Assembly: GCF_020782245.1 (NCBI RefSeq)
Contig: NZ_JAJGNP010000006.1
Location: 147,680 to 211,679, forward strand
Origin: Sphingobium soli
GTDB taxonomy: Bacteria; Pseudomonadota; Alphaproteobacteria; Sphingomonadales; Sphingomonadaceae
DNA length: 64,000 nt
Direction: 5' to 3'
The notes under the pieces are model-generated. The model saw only the letters and a list, made by a program, of their open reading frames with translations, did no database searches and was not told the DNA's origin. The position numbers and the translations under genes were made by a program. Positions 9,020 through 18,435 of the stretch are shown one piece after another. The stretch's first letter is position 1, and each line of letters begins with the position of its first letter.

Positions 9020-10161
9020 GCCCGCTGCTCCAGCACGCGCTGATAAATGTCGATCGTCGTTGCCGCCATTTCCCGCCAGGACCCCATAGTGTCTCCATAG
9101 GCGCGCGCACGGGCGCCCTGTTCCCGCCTGATGGCGGGGCTTTCGATCAGGGGCAAGAGCGCTTCGCCCAAGGCCGCTGCGTCCCCGGCCGGCGCGCGCG
9201 TCGCGACGCCATCGGGCAACTGGCCGAACATGCCCGCGTCCGACGTGACCATCGCCTTGCCATGATGGAGCGCGGAAAGAAACGCCCCGCTCGAATCGAT
9301 ATAGCGATAGGGAAAGGCGATCATGTCCGCGCGCGCCATATGCGCGTCGAGCCGGCCTTCGGTCAGGAAGCCCAGATCCGTCACCAGCCGGTCGGCAAAA
9401 CCGGCGCGCGCGACGGCCTCGATCATCGGCGTCATGTCGATGAAGGGCTTGCCCGCGATCACCAGTTCAAAGCCATGACCCTGCCGCCAAAGGAAAATGC
9501 AGGCGTCGACCAGCACGTCCACGCCCTTATAGGGCCGGATGGTGCCGAAGAAGAGCAGGCGCGGCAGCATCGGTTGCGGCACGGCGTCAAGGTCCGCCTG
9601 CGTCGCGCGCGCCAGGCGCATGGGCGGGTGCGGCGTCACATGGATGCGGGCCGGGGCGATGCCCTGCCCGACCAACGCTGCGCGGGTCGTGTCCCCATGA
9701 ACGATCAGCGCATCGAAGCCGTCAAGCAGCGCGCGATAGCCGCGCCCCTGAACCCCCGCATCGGCATGATAGGCGTCGGCATTGTGGACGGTGTGAACCA
9801 GCGCTACGCGGCCCGCCAGTCGCTTCAGCATCAGCCGGTCGGCGGGTCCGAGCGGCAGCCACTGGACGTGGACGACATCGGCTTGCGTCAGCAGGCGCAG
9901 ATCGCCTAGCGCGCAGGCCAGCCCATATTCCGCTGCCTTGGCCAGGCGAAAGGCGCGCCCTTCGCCCAGCCGGTCGCGCAGCGCCTCGCTGCGGCGGAAG
10001 AAATGCGGGCGATAGTGATAGCCCTGGGGTTCGATCGCATCAGTGGCGCGCATCGGGCGACCGAGCAACGTTACCTGCGCACCCTGCGCGGCCAGCGCCG
10101 CGCACAGGCTGTCGTCATAGCGCCCGGTGAAGAGCGACGGATCGAGCATCGCGACCTTCAT
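9016..10161 (-). CDS. Glycosyltransferase family 4 (GT-B fold)
   Basis: The start is ATG at 10161, which overlaps the stop of the flippase gene (ATGA). A longer frame upstream is an artefact of the neighbouring gene. The 381-residue protein begins MKVAMLDPSLFTGRYDD, typical of the GT-B N-terminal Rossmann domain. It has the acceptor-side segment DVVHVQWLPLGPADR. RLLFFGTIRPYKGVDVLVDA near residue 205 is the GT4 nucleotide-sugar region. A C-terminal donor-binding helix lies around AFPYRYIDSSGAFLSALHHG. It adds a sugar from a nucleotide donor in the cytoplasm, and the sugar is unknown. It lies between the flippase and FkbM genes. Confidence 0.9.
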   Translation of the reverse strand: MKVAMLDPSLFTGRYDDSLCAALAAQGAQVTLLGRPMRATDAIEPQGYHYRPHFFRRSEALRDRLGEGRAFRLAKAAEYGLACALGDLRLLTQADVVHVQWLPLGPADRLMLKRLAGRVALVHTVHNADAYHADAGVQGRGYRALLDGFDALIVHGDTTRAALVGQGIAPARIHVTPHPPMRLARATQADLDAVPQPMLPRLLFFGTIRPYKGVDVLVDACIFLWRQGHGFELVIAGKPFIDMTPMIEAVARAGFADRLVTDLGFLTEGRLDAHMARADMIAFPYRYIDSSGAFLSALHHGKAMVTSDAGMFGQLPDGVATRAPAGDAAALGEALLPLIESPAIRREQGARARAYGDTMGSWREMAATTIDIYQRVLEQRA

Positions 10162-11459
10162 GCGCGCGCCAGTGTCCGCAGCGAGAGAAGATGCAGCCCC
10201 GCCACCGCGATCAGGGTCAGCGCATAGAGCGTCAGGAAACCGAGATCGAAGCGGCCGGGAAACAGCGAGAGGGCGAGCGGCGCGCTCGCCAGCGATCCGG
10301 CGAGAAAGGGCAGCGACCGGCCGAGCAGATGCGCGAAACGGCCCAGCGCCGCCTGTACATAGACCGACACGCTGACGACCGTGAGCGCGGCGAGCGCCAG
10401 CAGGATGAGGCCGATGTCCGCGCGGTCGATGCTCGCCTGGCCGTCGAACAGGATCGTGAACAGCCGATCGCCCGCCCCCCACAAGACCGCCGCCAGCGCC
10501 AGCGCGAACAGCATCGCGGCAGCGAGCGCGCGGCCCAGCAATTGCCGCAGCCGCGGCCGGTCGCCGGCATGATAGGCGCGGGTGATGCGGGGCAACACCG
10601 CCTCCACCAGGGCGCGGACCAGCATCGACAGGGCGCGCGCCATCTTGAAGAAGAAATCGAACACCAGCATCGGCCGCGCGTCCGACGTCACCACCGCAAT
10701 GGTGAAATAGGGCGCGTTATAAGCGATGATGTCCGACACGGTGAATGCCGCCGACGCGCCGATGTCGCGCATATAGTGGCTGCGCACATGGCCCCCACCC
10801 ACGCGCACGGCCAGCCAGTGACGCCGGCGCATCCCCAGCCGCCGGTGAACATGGCCGATGGCGACACCGATCATGATGACGCTGACGACCAGTTGCAGCG
10901 CGACCGACAGGCGCGGGTCGAGGCCCGCCAGGATGGCGAGCAGCAGTGCGATGGTGACGACGCGGCGCGCGCAATCGAGCGCCTCCCACAGGAAATTGCC
11001 ATCGACCGCCGCCAGCGCGCGCTTTGCGAGCAAAGCCGGCAGGTTGAGGCAGGCGGACAGGAAGAACAGCAGGAACAGGAAAGGCATGGCCGTCGCCAGC
11101 CAGCCCATGACGAGCGCGATCACTAGGATCAGCGTTCCGCCCGCGACCAGCAGGCCCAGGAACAGGAACAGTACGCCCATTTCCTCCAGCCGGAAGCCGC
11201 CATCGTCCGTGCCCTCGCCGCGCCCCAGCCAGTGCCGCCGCAAGCGGGCGTAGATGATGCTGGTGAGGCCGAATTCCGCCGAAATGGTGAAATTGCCGAA
11301 CGCGACCAGCAGCAGGAAGGCCTGAAATTCCGCGATCGGGAGCACGCGCACGAATACGAAGGTGACGGCAAAGCCCCAGATCAGCACCAACCCGACATTG
11401 GCGAGTTTCACCAGGGCCAGGATGCGGGCGCTGCCCTCCAACCGGGCGAGGCGGCTCAT
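10158..11459 (-). CDS. Polysaccharide flippase-type membrane protein (Wzx/MATE-like)
   Basis: The 433-residue protein has about 12 hydrophobic segments spread evenly along its length and short charged loops, the layout of oligosaccharide flippases (MOP superfamily). The N-terminus LVKLANVGLVLIWGFAVTF and the pattern of paired helices fit this group. Such proteins move undecaprenyl-linked repeat units across the inner membrane. Its neighbours support this: a sugar transferase, two glycosyltransferases and two methyltransferases on the same strand. It overlaps both neighbours by four bases (11456-11459 and 10158-10161). The residue-level family assignment is less certain than the general class. 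Confidence 0.8.
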   Translation of the reverse strand: MSRLARLEGSARILALVKLANVGLVLIWGFAVTFVFVRVLPIAEFQAFLLLVAFGNFTISAEFGLTSIIYARLRRHWLGRGEGTDDGGFRLEEMGVLFLFLGLLVAGGTLILVIALVMGWLATAMPFLFLLFFLSACLNLPALLAKRALAAVDGNFLWEALDCARRVVTIALLLAILAGLDPRLSVALQLVVSVIMIGVAIGHVHRRLGMRRRHWLAVRVGGGHVRSHYMRDIGASAAFTVSDIIAYNAPYFTIAVVTSDARPMLVFDFFFKMARALSMLVRALVEAVLPRITRAYHAGDRPRLRQLLGRALAAAMLFALALAAVLWGAGDRLFTILFDGQASIDRADIGLILLALAALTVVSVSVYVQAALGRFAHLLGRSLPFLAGSLASAPLALSLFPGRFDLGFLTLYALTLIAVAGLHLLSLRTLARA

Positions 11460-12193
11460 CGTGGCTTGCGCGCCCTGAACAGCCGGTCGTCGAGCGCGTA
11501 GAAATGACGCAGGTCGGGGTCGATCGACGCGGCGTCAATCTCCTCCAGATCGAAGCCCGCGGCGCGGATGCGGTCCGCGAAATCGGGGCCATATTGGCGG
11601 ACATGGTCCCACTGGCCAAAGCGCCGTTCCCGCTCGCGCGGGGGCATGGCGAAACTGCCATCCTCGGTCGGCTTGTCCCATAACGGGACAATTAGCCAGG
11701 CCTCGCCGCCCGGCTTCAATGCGCGCAATATGTTGCGCAGCACCGCCCTATCGTCGGGCACATGCTCCATCACATGGCTGGCGTAGAACAGGTCGTAGCG
11801 ATCGACGTCGGCCAGTTTCATCAGGTCGACGCGCTGCATTCCGGGAACGGTGTAGCGCGCGGGGTCGAGATCGGCGGGGACATAATCGGCCGCAGCGGAA
11901 AAGCGGCGGACCAGGCTGCCTTCATTGGGGGCCATGTGCAGCACCGCGCCATCGACCGGCACGGTCAGGCGGCCTTCCCCGATCAGCCAGTTCATCAGCC
12001 GCTCGCGCGGGGACGCGCCGCAGGCCGGGCAGCCCCATTCGGGGTTGTCGCCATAGCGGAAGAAACCGACCACCGTCCTGCCGCAGGCCGGGCAGCCGCG
12101 CGACGCGCGCGCGCCCAGCGCCTGGCGCAGTTTCAGCGCAGTCCGGGTCAGATGCTTGCCGGCGGCCTTGGCCACCCGCTGGACAGTAATCAC
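11456..12193 (-). CDS. Class I SAM-dependent methyltransferase with N-terminal zinc-ribbon-like motif
   Basis: The 245-residue protein has two CPAC motifs near residues 34 and 56 (GCPACGRTVVGFF and GCPACGASPRERL) that look like a four-cysteine zinc ribbon. A Methyltransf_11-type core follows. VLHMAPNEGSLVRRF replaces the usual glycine-rich loop, DRYDLFYASHVMEHVPDD is motif IV, and LKPGGEAWLIVPLW is the late strand. The target is probably a sugar or lipid-linked intermediate in the polysaccharide pathway. Its stop overlaps the flippase start. About 60 bp separate it from the GT2 gene upstream, which is the widest gap inside this operon. Confidence 0.8.
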   Translation of the reverse strand: MITVQRVAKAAGKHLTRTALKLRQALGARASRGCPACGRTVVGFFRYGDNPEWGCPACGASPRERLMNWLIGEGRLTVPVDGAVLHMAPNEGSLVRRFSAAADYVPADLDPARYTVPGMQRVDLMKLADVDRYDLFYASHVMEHVPDDRAVLRNILRALKPGGEAWLIVPLWDKPTEDGSFAMPPRERERRFGQWDHVRQYGPDFADRIRAAGFDLEEIDAASIDPDLRHFYALDDRLFRARKPR

Positions 12194-12255
12194 GTCAGTC
12201 TCCGCATGGGGTCAGGCCAGCGCCTATACTATATCGTCGCGCAGAAGCGAGAGGG

Positions 12256-13386
12256 TCAGCGCGATTGCGCCGGGTTCCAGATGGTGACGGTGCGCCCGCG
12301 CATCGCCTTTGTCACGCCCTGCAAGGTGGCAGCATAGGCGATCAGCATGTCGACCAGCGCCGCTAGGGGGCCGCGGCGCGCGCGGGTGCCCGTCAGGACG
12401 GCGAAGGCGACGACAGCGACGCCGATGACCAAAAGCAGCGGAGAGAGACGCCAGGCGAGGATCGCGGCCGCCAGCGCGCCGGTCAGGATGAACGCCCCGC
12501 CGAACCAGCGGACAATCTTGCGCGACGCATATTTGAAGCGGTCGATCGCGGCCATGCGGCGCAATTGCGGGCGAAGGTAACGGTGCGTGTGCCAGGCGCG
12601 CGCGGCGATGCGGACCTTGCGCCGATATTCGTCACCGCGCGCCGTCACCAGCCGTTCGCGGGCGATGACATCCTTCGCCTTGATGAGCCGCCGGCCGGCG
12701 AACACGATCGCCATCGACACGGTGAGGTCGTCGAGCACGCTGTCGGGGAATTCGGGGTAGAGGCTGCGGCGGATCGAGAAGATGGAGCCATCCGCGCCCA
12801 ACACATTGCCGGTCCGCGATTCCTCGTCCTTCAGCCGTTCCTCAAGCCGCCAGTACAGCGACCCGACCGATGCGGTGGCGCTTTCGTCCGCGCCGACATA
12901 GTGGAGCGATCCGAGCACGCCGCCGATCGCCGGATCGGCATAGCGGGCGAGCAGCCGGTCGATGGCGTCAGGGTCCAGCAGCACATTGGCGTCGGTGAAG
13001 ATCAGCACGTCGCCGCGCGCGCGGGCGGCAAGCTGCTTCATGCCATGCGCCTTGCCGCTGCGTCCGGGACCGCGCAGCAGCGTGACATGCCCCGCGGCCG
13101 CGATCAGATCGCCAGTGCCGTCGCTCGACCCGTCGTCGAAGGCCAGGCATTCCAGATCGGGATGGCGCTGGCACAGCATGGCGATGTTGGCGAGCTTTTC
13201 CGGCATCGCGTCGGCTTCATTATAGGCGCAGAACAGCAGCGAGGCGCTGGGGAGCGGCGCTGCGACCGGCTGTTCGGCGCGCGTCGGCAGCGCGCGCAGG
13301 ATCAGCGGATAGCAAAGAAACGGCCAGGCGACGGCGATCAGGCACAGCGCCAGAATGACAAGCAAAATCAGGTCGATCGCGGGCAT
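12256..13386 (-). CDS. Glycosyltransferase family 2, membrane-anchored
   Basis: I place the start at ATG 13386. The frame continues upstream only through the antisense of the sugar-transferase gene. The 376-residue protein has an N-terminal transmembrane segment (IDLILLVILALCLIAVAWPF). Its GT-A domain has LAFDDGSSDGTGDLI, TDANVLLDPDA and VLDDLTVSMAI. A basic RRKVRIAARAW segment stands in for the QxxRW-like region of processive enzymes. Two more hydrophobic segments close the C-terminus. It transfers sugars at the cytoplasmic membrane face. It starts two bases after the polyprenyl sugar-transferase gene, so it may add the second sugar of the repeat unit. Confidence 0.9.
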   Translation of the reverse strand: MPAIDLILLVILALCLIAVAWPFLCYPLILRALPTRAEQPVAAPLPSASLLFCAYNEADAMPEKLANIAMLCQRHPDLECLAFDDGSSDGTGDLIAAAGHVTLLRGPGRSGKAHGMKQLAARARGDVLIFTDANVLLDPDAIDRLLARYADPAIGGVLGSLHYVGADESATASVGSLYWRLEERLKDEESRTGNVLGADGSIFSIRRSLYPEFPDSVLDDLTVSMAIVFAGRRLIKAKDVIARERLVTARGDEYRRKVRIAARAWHTHRYLRPQLRRMAAIDRFKYASRKIVRWFGGAFILTGALAAAILAWRLSPLLLVIGVAVVAFAVLTGTRARRGPLAALVDMLIAYAATLQGVTKAMRGRTVTIWNPAQSR

Positions 13387-13388
13387 GC

Positions 13389-14777
13389 TTAATAAGCCTT
13401 GTGATGCACGAGCACGCCCAGCGTCGCGACGATGATGCGCATGTCGCGCCAGATCGACCAGTCGCTGACATATTCGAGGTCCGACTGAAGCCGGTCGATC
13501 AGGTCCTGATGATGGTCGGTGGAGCCGCGATGGCCGCGCACCTGGGCAAGGCCGGTCATGCCCGGCTTGATGCAATGGCGCGCCCAGTAACGCGGGTCGA
13601 CTTCCCAATAGAGGCTGTTGCCCGCCTTCGCGGCCGCGGCATGGGGACGTGGACCAACGATGCTCATGTCGCCTTTCAACACGTTGAAAAGCTGTGGCAA
13701 TTCATCGATGCTGGTGCGCCGCAGGAATGCGCCGACGCGGGTCACGCGATCATCGTCGCGACGCGTGAGCGTCGCGGCCTGATGATCGCTGGCGTCCGTG
13801 CGCATCGATCGAAACTTGTAAATGGAAAAGGACCGCGCGTCCTTGCCGATGCGCGGCTGGCGAAACAGCGCCGGGCCGGGGCTGGTCAACCGCACCGCCA
13901 GCGCCGCGCCGAGCAGGATGGGCGACAGCAGGATCGTGGCGGTCCCCGCGACGATCAGGTCGAACAGGCGCTTGATCAGGCGATCGCGAAACTGGAGCGG
14001 GCCGCCCGCGACGATGATCGTGGGCTGGCCATCGAACTGATCGACTCGCGCGGGCGCAAAGCGCAGCAATTCGGGCACAACGATTTCGCCGCGCGCGGAC
14101 AGCGACTTGAGCGCCGCCGACCAGTCGTCCATGCGCTCCATCGGGCAGGCGACGATCACCCGTTCCGCCATGCCCACGGCAGCGGCGAGCCGGGCGGCCA
14201 TGTCAGCGTCATGCCGTTCGGGGCGCAGATTGGCGGCGTCGGCATCGACGATACTGGCATGGAAGCCCGTCGCGATCGTCACGCCATCCAGGATGACGGC
14301 GGTCAGATGCGGCACGCCGCCCAGCAGGCTGACCGCCAGCCGCGCCACCGCCACCCGCACCAGCGCCAGACAAAGCGCGCCCAGCCCCAGCCCCGTGACG
14401 AAGGTCAGGCGCGACAATTGCTCGGCGATCTTGCCCAGATAGACGATCAGCAGCATCAGCAGCGCCGCCTGCGCCAGCGCCCACAGCGCCCGCACGATCC
14501 CCCGCCGCAGATGGTCGATCGTGTTGATGCCATAGGCCCCGCCCTGCACCGCCAGCAGCGCGTAGAGCGGCGCGACCATGGCGAACATGACGATGCCGTG
14601 CGGCTTGCCCGGCTCGCCCCACAGCGCGCCCAGCACGAACCAGTTGGCGGCCAGGAAAGCGCAGAACAGCCCGGCCATGTCCCCCGCCAGGCACAGCGCA
14701 TAAAGGCGCAACCGCACCATTTCCTTGGAAACTGTCATGCTGGCATTCTGCATCATCATCGGCTGCTGCGTTGGCAT
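13389..14777 (-). CDS. Undecaprenyl-phosphate sugar-1-phosphate transferase (WcaJ/EpsE type)
   Basis: This enzyme primes polysaccharide synthesis by transferring a sugar phosphate to undecaprenyl phosphate. With ATG at 14777 it has 462 residues, normal for the family. A longer frame would run into the inverted repeat upstream. About four hydrophobic segments fill the first 150 residues, then a CoA-binding-like soluble domain. The C-terminal bacterial sugar-transferase domain has [60 protein letters not shown] and IVGPRPHA, all with key residues intact. It heads the leftward glycan operon (14777 to 6528). No clear promoter was found in front of it. The inverted repeat lies 91 bases upstream of the start. 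Confidence 0.93.
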   Translation of the reverse strand: MPTQQPMMMQNASMTVSKEMVRLRLYALCLAGDMAGLFCAFLAANWFVLGALWGEPGKPHGIVMFAMVAPLYALLAVQGGAYGINTIDHLRRGIVRALWALAQAALLMLLIVYLGKIAEQLSRLTFVTGLGLGALCLALVRVAVARLAVSLLGGVPHLTAVILDGVTIATGFHASIVDADAANLRPERHDADMAARLAAAVGMAERVIVACPMERMDDWSAALKSLSARGEIVVPELLRFAPARVDQFDGQPTIIVAGGPLQFRDRLIKRLFDLIVAGTATILLSPILLGAALAVRLTSPGPALFRQPRIGKDARSFSIYKFRSMRTDASDHQAATLTRRDDDRVTRVGAFLRRTSIDELPQLFNVLKGDMSIVGPRPHAAAAKAGNSLYWEVDPRYWARHCIKPGMTGLAQVRGHRGSTDHHQDLIDRLQSDLEYVSDWSIWRDMRIIVATLGVLVHHKAY

Positions 14778-14867
14778 TGTGCGGGGCGGGTGGCAAGGGG
14801 AAGCGCCATAACCGATAAGTTGGCGCGCTGCGCTTCTCGATTTTGCGTTGAGCAGGCAGAGATAAAC

Positions 14868-14972
14868 CCGTTGGTGCTGAGCAGCGGCTGAGCGAAGGCG
14901 AAGACCTGTATCGAAGCACAAATCCTTCGATACGCCATTTTGCCAGGCTCAATGGCTACTCAGGACGAACGG
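14868..14972. repeat. Long imperfect inverted repeat, sphingomonad-type intergenic element
   Basis: Two 52-base arms (14868-14919 and 14921-14972) align as inverted copies without gaps, separated by one base. The outer ends read CCGTTGGTGCTGAGCAGC and, on the other strand, CCGTTCGTCCTGAGTAGC. The inner ends both contain TATCGAAG. The arms differ at about a third of positions, mostly in the middle. The GTCCTGAG...TCGAAGG core is of the kind I know as a common intergenic repeat in sphingomonads. In RNA it would form a long hairpin. It lies between the end of the amidotransferase gene and the start of the sugar-transferase gene, so it could act as a transcript boundary. No other copy was noticed in this window. 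Confidence 0.75.
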
Positions 14973-14992
14973 AAAGGTTTGCGCTCTTTGAA

Positions 14993-16888
14993 CTACCCCC
15001 CAAACAATCGCCCCAGCGCCTTGTCCAGCATCAGCAATTGCCACAGCAGCCGGCCATGGTCGGCCACGCCAGCTTTGTGGTCGGCGGCGACCTTCGCCAG
15101 CATCCGGGCGTCGAACCAGTCGGTCTTCGCCAGCGCCGATCCGCCGGCGATGGCGCTCGCCTCGCCCGCCAGCGCGCCTCGGAACCAGGCGCTGATCGGC
15201 GTGACGAAGCCCATTTTCTGGCGGTAAAGTATGTCCTGCGGCAGGAAAGGCTCCATCGCCTTCTTCATCAGCGCCTTGCCGCTGTTACCGCGAATGCGTT
15301 GCGCCACCGGCAGGCGTGCGGCGAATTCGACGAGACGATAGTCGAGCAGAGGCTCGCGCGCCTCCAGGCTGACGGCCATGCTCATCCGGTCGGTCTTGGC
15401 CAAAATGTCGCCGGGCAGCCAGATGCGGATATCGGCATATTGCGCGCGGTCGAGCGGATCGCGCGCGGGCGCATTCGCCATCGCCTTGATGTAGCGATCC
15501 TCGGCGCGATAGGCGCCCAGCCGGCTTTTCATCTCCTGGCTGAAGAGGCGCCGGCGCAGGGCGTGGGGCGTGACGCCAACGGAGGCGGCATAGGCTTCGC
15601 CACCGTCCCCCGCCAGTTCCAGGAAGGTCGACTTGGCGCGCAGGACGCGCGGCGCCCAATCGGCCTTGGGATAATAGCGGCCAAGCGTTCCGAACAAGGG
15701 TTGGCGCACCGATGCGGGGATCAGGCCGCGCAGCCTTTCCCCCTGCATCTGGAAGCGGTGGCGGCGATAGCCCGCAAAGGCTTCGTCCGCGCCATCACCC
15801 GACAGCGCCACCGTCACCTGCTCGCGCGCCAGTTCGCACACCCGATAGGTGGGCAATGCGGAGGCGTCAGCGAAGGGTTCGTCGAAATGATGGGCCAGCG
15901 TGTCGATCAACCCATAATCATCGGGTGATACGATGCGCGCGCGGTGATCGGTGGCGAAGCGCCGGGCGACGCGGTCGGCATAGGCGGTTTCGTCCAGGCT
16001 CGCGACGTCGAAGCCGATGGTGCAGGTCTTGACCGCGCGCTGCGAGGCTTCGGCCATCAGCGCGACGACGCTGCTGCTGTCGACCCCGCCCGACAGGAAC
16101 GCGCCCAGCGGCACGTCCGCCACCATGCGCGACCGCACCGCCTGGCGCATCAGCGCGACCAGTTCCTCCTCCAGCGCCTCTGGCTTCGCCTTGCTGCGGT
16201 CGGCGAAACTGACGTCCCAATAACGGTGCGGCTGCGGCAAGGAACGGCCCCGCACCAGCCGCAGCGTTTCGCCCGCGCCCAGCTTGCGCACGCCCGCGAT
16301 CAGGCAGGCGTCGTCGGGAATATAGCCATAGGCCATATAGTCCTCGACCGCCGACAGGTCAGGCGCGCGGCGCAGCAGCGGATGGGCGAGCAGGCTTTTC
16401 AATTCCGACCCGAAGATCAGGCTGCCATCCGACAGCAGCGCATAATGGAGCGGCTTCACCCCCAGCCGGTCGCGCGCCAGCCAGAGCGACTGCGCGCGCG
16501 CATCGAACAGGGCGAAGGCGAACATGCCGTTGAAGCGATGCACGCAGTCCTCGCCCCATTGGCGGTAGCCGTGCAGGATGACTTCGGTGTCGCTGGAAGT
16601 GCGGAAAATATGCCCCTTGGCCTCCAGTTCGGCGCGGACTTCAGCGAAATTGTAGATTTCGCCGTTGAAGACGACGGCCAGGCTTTCATCCTCGGTCAAC
16701 ATCGGCTGCGCGCCGCCGGCCAGGTCGATGATCGACAGGCGCAGATGGCCAAGGCCGACGCCCGGCGCTGTCCACACGCCGCTGCCGTCCGGGCCGCGAT
16801 GGGGCATCGCGTCCAGCATCGCGCGCACCCGCGCAGGATCGACGGGCTTTGCCGTTTCGAGGTGGAAGATGCCCGCTATGCCGCACAT
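14993..16888 (-). CDS. asnB: XrtA-system amidotransferase, asparagine synthetase (glutamine-hydrolysing) type
   Basis: The 631-residue protein has the class II glutaminase nucleophile at Cys2 (MCGIAGIFHLE) and the N-terminal amidohydrolase domain (MPHRGPDGSG, FNGEIYNFAEVR). An ATP-pyrophosphatase synthetase domain follows with PLGAFLSGGVDSSSVVAL near residue 259. ALSGDGADEAFAGYRRHR is the SGG/DGxDE part. As an enzyme type it transfers glutamine ammonia to an AMP-activated carboxyl group. The exosortase-A-linked subfamily probably amidates a uronic acid or another glycan carboxyl rather than aspartate. That role is inference from context. It is the last gene of the XrtA operon, 11 bases after the exosortase gene. 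Confidence 0.92.
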   Translation of the reverse strand: MCGIAGIFHLETAKPVDPARVRAMLDAMPHRGPDGSGVWTAPGVGLGHLRLSIIDLAGGAQPMLTEDESLAVVFNGEIYNFAEVRAELEAKGHIFRTSSDTEVILHGYRQWGEDCVHRFNGMFAFALFDARAQSLWLARDRLGVKPLHYALLSDGSLIFGSELKSLLAHPLLRRAPDLSAVEDYMAYGYIPDDACLIAGVRKLGAGETLRLVRGRSLPQPHRYWDVSFADRSKAKPEALEEELVALMRQAVRSRMVADVPLGAFLSGGVDSSSVVALMAEASQRAVKTCTIGFDVASLDETAYADRVARRFATDHRARIVSPDDYGLIDTLAHHFDEPFADASALPTYRVCELAREQVTVALSGDGADEAFAGYRRHRFQMQGERLRGLIPASVRQPLFGTLGRYYPKADWAPRVLRAKSTFLELAGDGGEAYAASVGVTPHALRRRLFSQEMKSRLGAYRAEDRYIKAMANAPARDPLDRAQYADIRIWLPGDILAKTDRMSMAVSLEAREPLLDYRLVEFAARLPVAQRIRGNSGKALMKKAMEPFLPQDILYRQKMGFVTPISAWFRGALAGEASAIAGGSALAKTDWFDARMLAKVAADHKAGVADHGRLLWQLLMLDKALGRLFGG

Positions 16889-16899
16889 GGGATCAGGCT

Positions 16900-18435
16900 C
16901 TAGCGGATACCAATGGCGCGGTCAGCCAAAAGCCGCATGTCACCCATATTGTCGAGGAAGGCGGTGACAGCGGCGTCGGCATCCTGCGTCTCGGTCTGCT
17001 CGGCGGACACCAGGATGGCGACGGCGCGCTGGTCCCCGCCCAGCAGCCGGGCCTTGAGCGTGGCGAGCTTGACCGCGGGCTTGCTGCCGGTCGGCGCGCC
17101 TCCCCCCACGGCATAAGCGCTCACGACATGGCGCACGACCGGGCCGGGCGCGGTGATCTGTTCGCCCAGCGCGCCGGCGGGCGCGCGAGCGGGCGAGGAC
17201 CAGACCCATTCGCTGTCGGGATCGGCCGCGCCCTGCGCGAAGCCCACCAGTTCGCGCCCCTCCGCCTGCCGCGCATAGGTGGCGATGGCGATGTCCACCA
17301 CCTGCCCGCGCGCATTGCGATAGCGGGCGGTGACGAAATGATCCGCGCCGTCGAAACGCGGCCGCCAGGGATAGGCCTGGGGCGCGTCGGTGCGGGTCCA
17401 GCCGGATATGGTGGGCAGGGCAAGCGTCGGCGGCAGCGGCTCGGCGGTCGCTGCGGTCCCGGCAAGCCAGAGCGGCGCGGCCACGACCAGCGCCAGTGCG
17501 CCCCCCGCGACGAAGGACAGCGGCTGCCCGCGCACAGTCGCCGCTTGCAGCGCGCGCGGATCGAACCAGGGATCGCCGGGCTTGCGATCGAAAAAGGGCC
17601 AGGCGACGGCCATGACGATGATCATGATGATGGCGAAGAAGACCCAGCCATAGACGACATGGTCGAAACCCACCGCCGCATCGACGGTGGTCAGGTGCGC
17701 GACCAAAATGGTGGCATAGGCGCGCACGCCATTGGCTAGGATCGACAGGCCGAGCGCCCCGGTAAGGAACAGGATGCGCCGCCGCCAGCTTCGGAAGCAG
17801 ACATTGCACACCAGCACCCCATAAGCCGCCATGGCGATCAGGAATTTCGCGCCCGAACAGGCCTCGGCCACCTCGAAATAGCCGGTCGGCGTGGTGATGA
17901 AGATGCCCTCCAGATGCGCGGGCACGCCGGTGAGGTCGAGCAGCAGCATCGATAGGCGCGCGGTCAGCAATTGCAGCGGCGGGACCAGTTCCTCGCCAAA
18001 GGGCACCATGAAGAAGGCGTAGAAAAGCGGGAAGAGCAGCGCGCGCGCCACCGTCGGTCCCAGCAGCGCGATCGTCGCGCCCTGGAGCATCACCACCAGC
18101 GCGCCATGACGAAACAGCGCAACGCCCGCCGCCGCGCCGAGCAGCCAGACAAAGGCCCCCGCCCCCAGCCAGAGCAGCCCTGGCGCCCAGGCGACGGGCT
18201 GCAATTGGCGCAGGCCGGGCAGCCGCTGCTGCACCAGCCAGCCGATCAGCAGCGGCACGAACAGGCAGTGGCCAAAGGTCGACGCATTCCACCAGATCGA
18301 TACCATGCCGATGACGTCGCGGTGGAACAGCGCCAGGATCGCGGCAGCGATCAGGCCGAGCGCGGACAGATGCGCGCGCCAACCATCGATGGCGGATGCG
18401 GAGGCCGGCTCGCGGATCATCGCGGCGTTCGTCAT
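16900..18435 (-). CDS. xrtA: Exosortase A fused to EpsI domain
   Basis: The exosortase part (residues 1 to about 290) has eight or so transmembrane segments and the cysteine-protease/transpeptidase triad of the family: Cys193 in FEVAEACSGAKF, Arg238 in LANGVRAYAT and His259 in GFDHVVYGW. Exosortases cut PEP-CTERM tails after export and may join proteins to a cell-surface glycan. From about residue 300 a soluble EpsI-type domain follows (TLALPTISGWTRTD, YRNARGQVVDIAIATYARQ). It is often encoded separately in other systems. The total length is 511 residues. The start overlaps the upstream glycosyltransferase stop (ATGA, 18432-18435). I see no PEP-CTERM protein in the window that it could process. 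Confidence 0.94.
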   Translation of the reverse strand: MTNAAMIREPASASAIDGWRAHLSALGLIAAAILALFHRDVIGMVSIWWNASTFGHCLFVPLLIGWLVQQRLPGLRQLQPVAWAPGLLWLGAGAFVWLLGAAAGVALFRHGALVVMLQGATIALLGPTVARALLFPLFYAFFMVPFGEELVPPLQLLTARLSMLLLDLTGVPAHLEGIFITTPTGYFEVAEACSGAKFLIAMAAYGVLVCNVCFRSWRRRILFLTGALGLSILANGVRAYATILVAHLTTVDAAVGFDHVVYGWVFFAIIMIIVMAVAWPFFDRKPGDPWFDPRALQAATVRGQPLSFVAGGALALVVAAPLWLAGTAATAEPLPPTLALPTISGWTRTDAPQAYPWRPRFDGADHFVTARYRNARGQVVDIAIATYARQAEGRELVGFAQGAADPDSEWVWSSPARAPAGALGEQITAPGPVVRHVVSAYAVGGGAPTGSKPAVKLATLKARLLGGDQRAVAILVSAEQTETQDADAAVTAFLDNMGDMRLLADRAIGIR

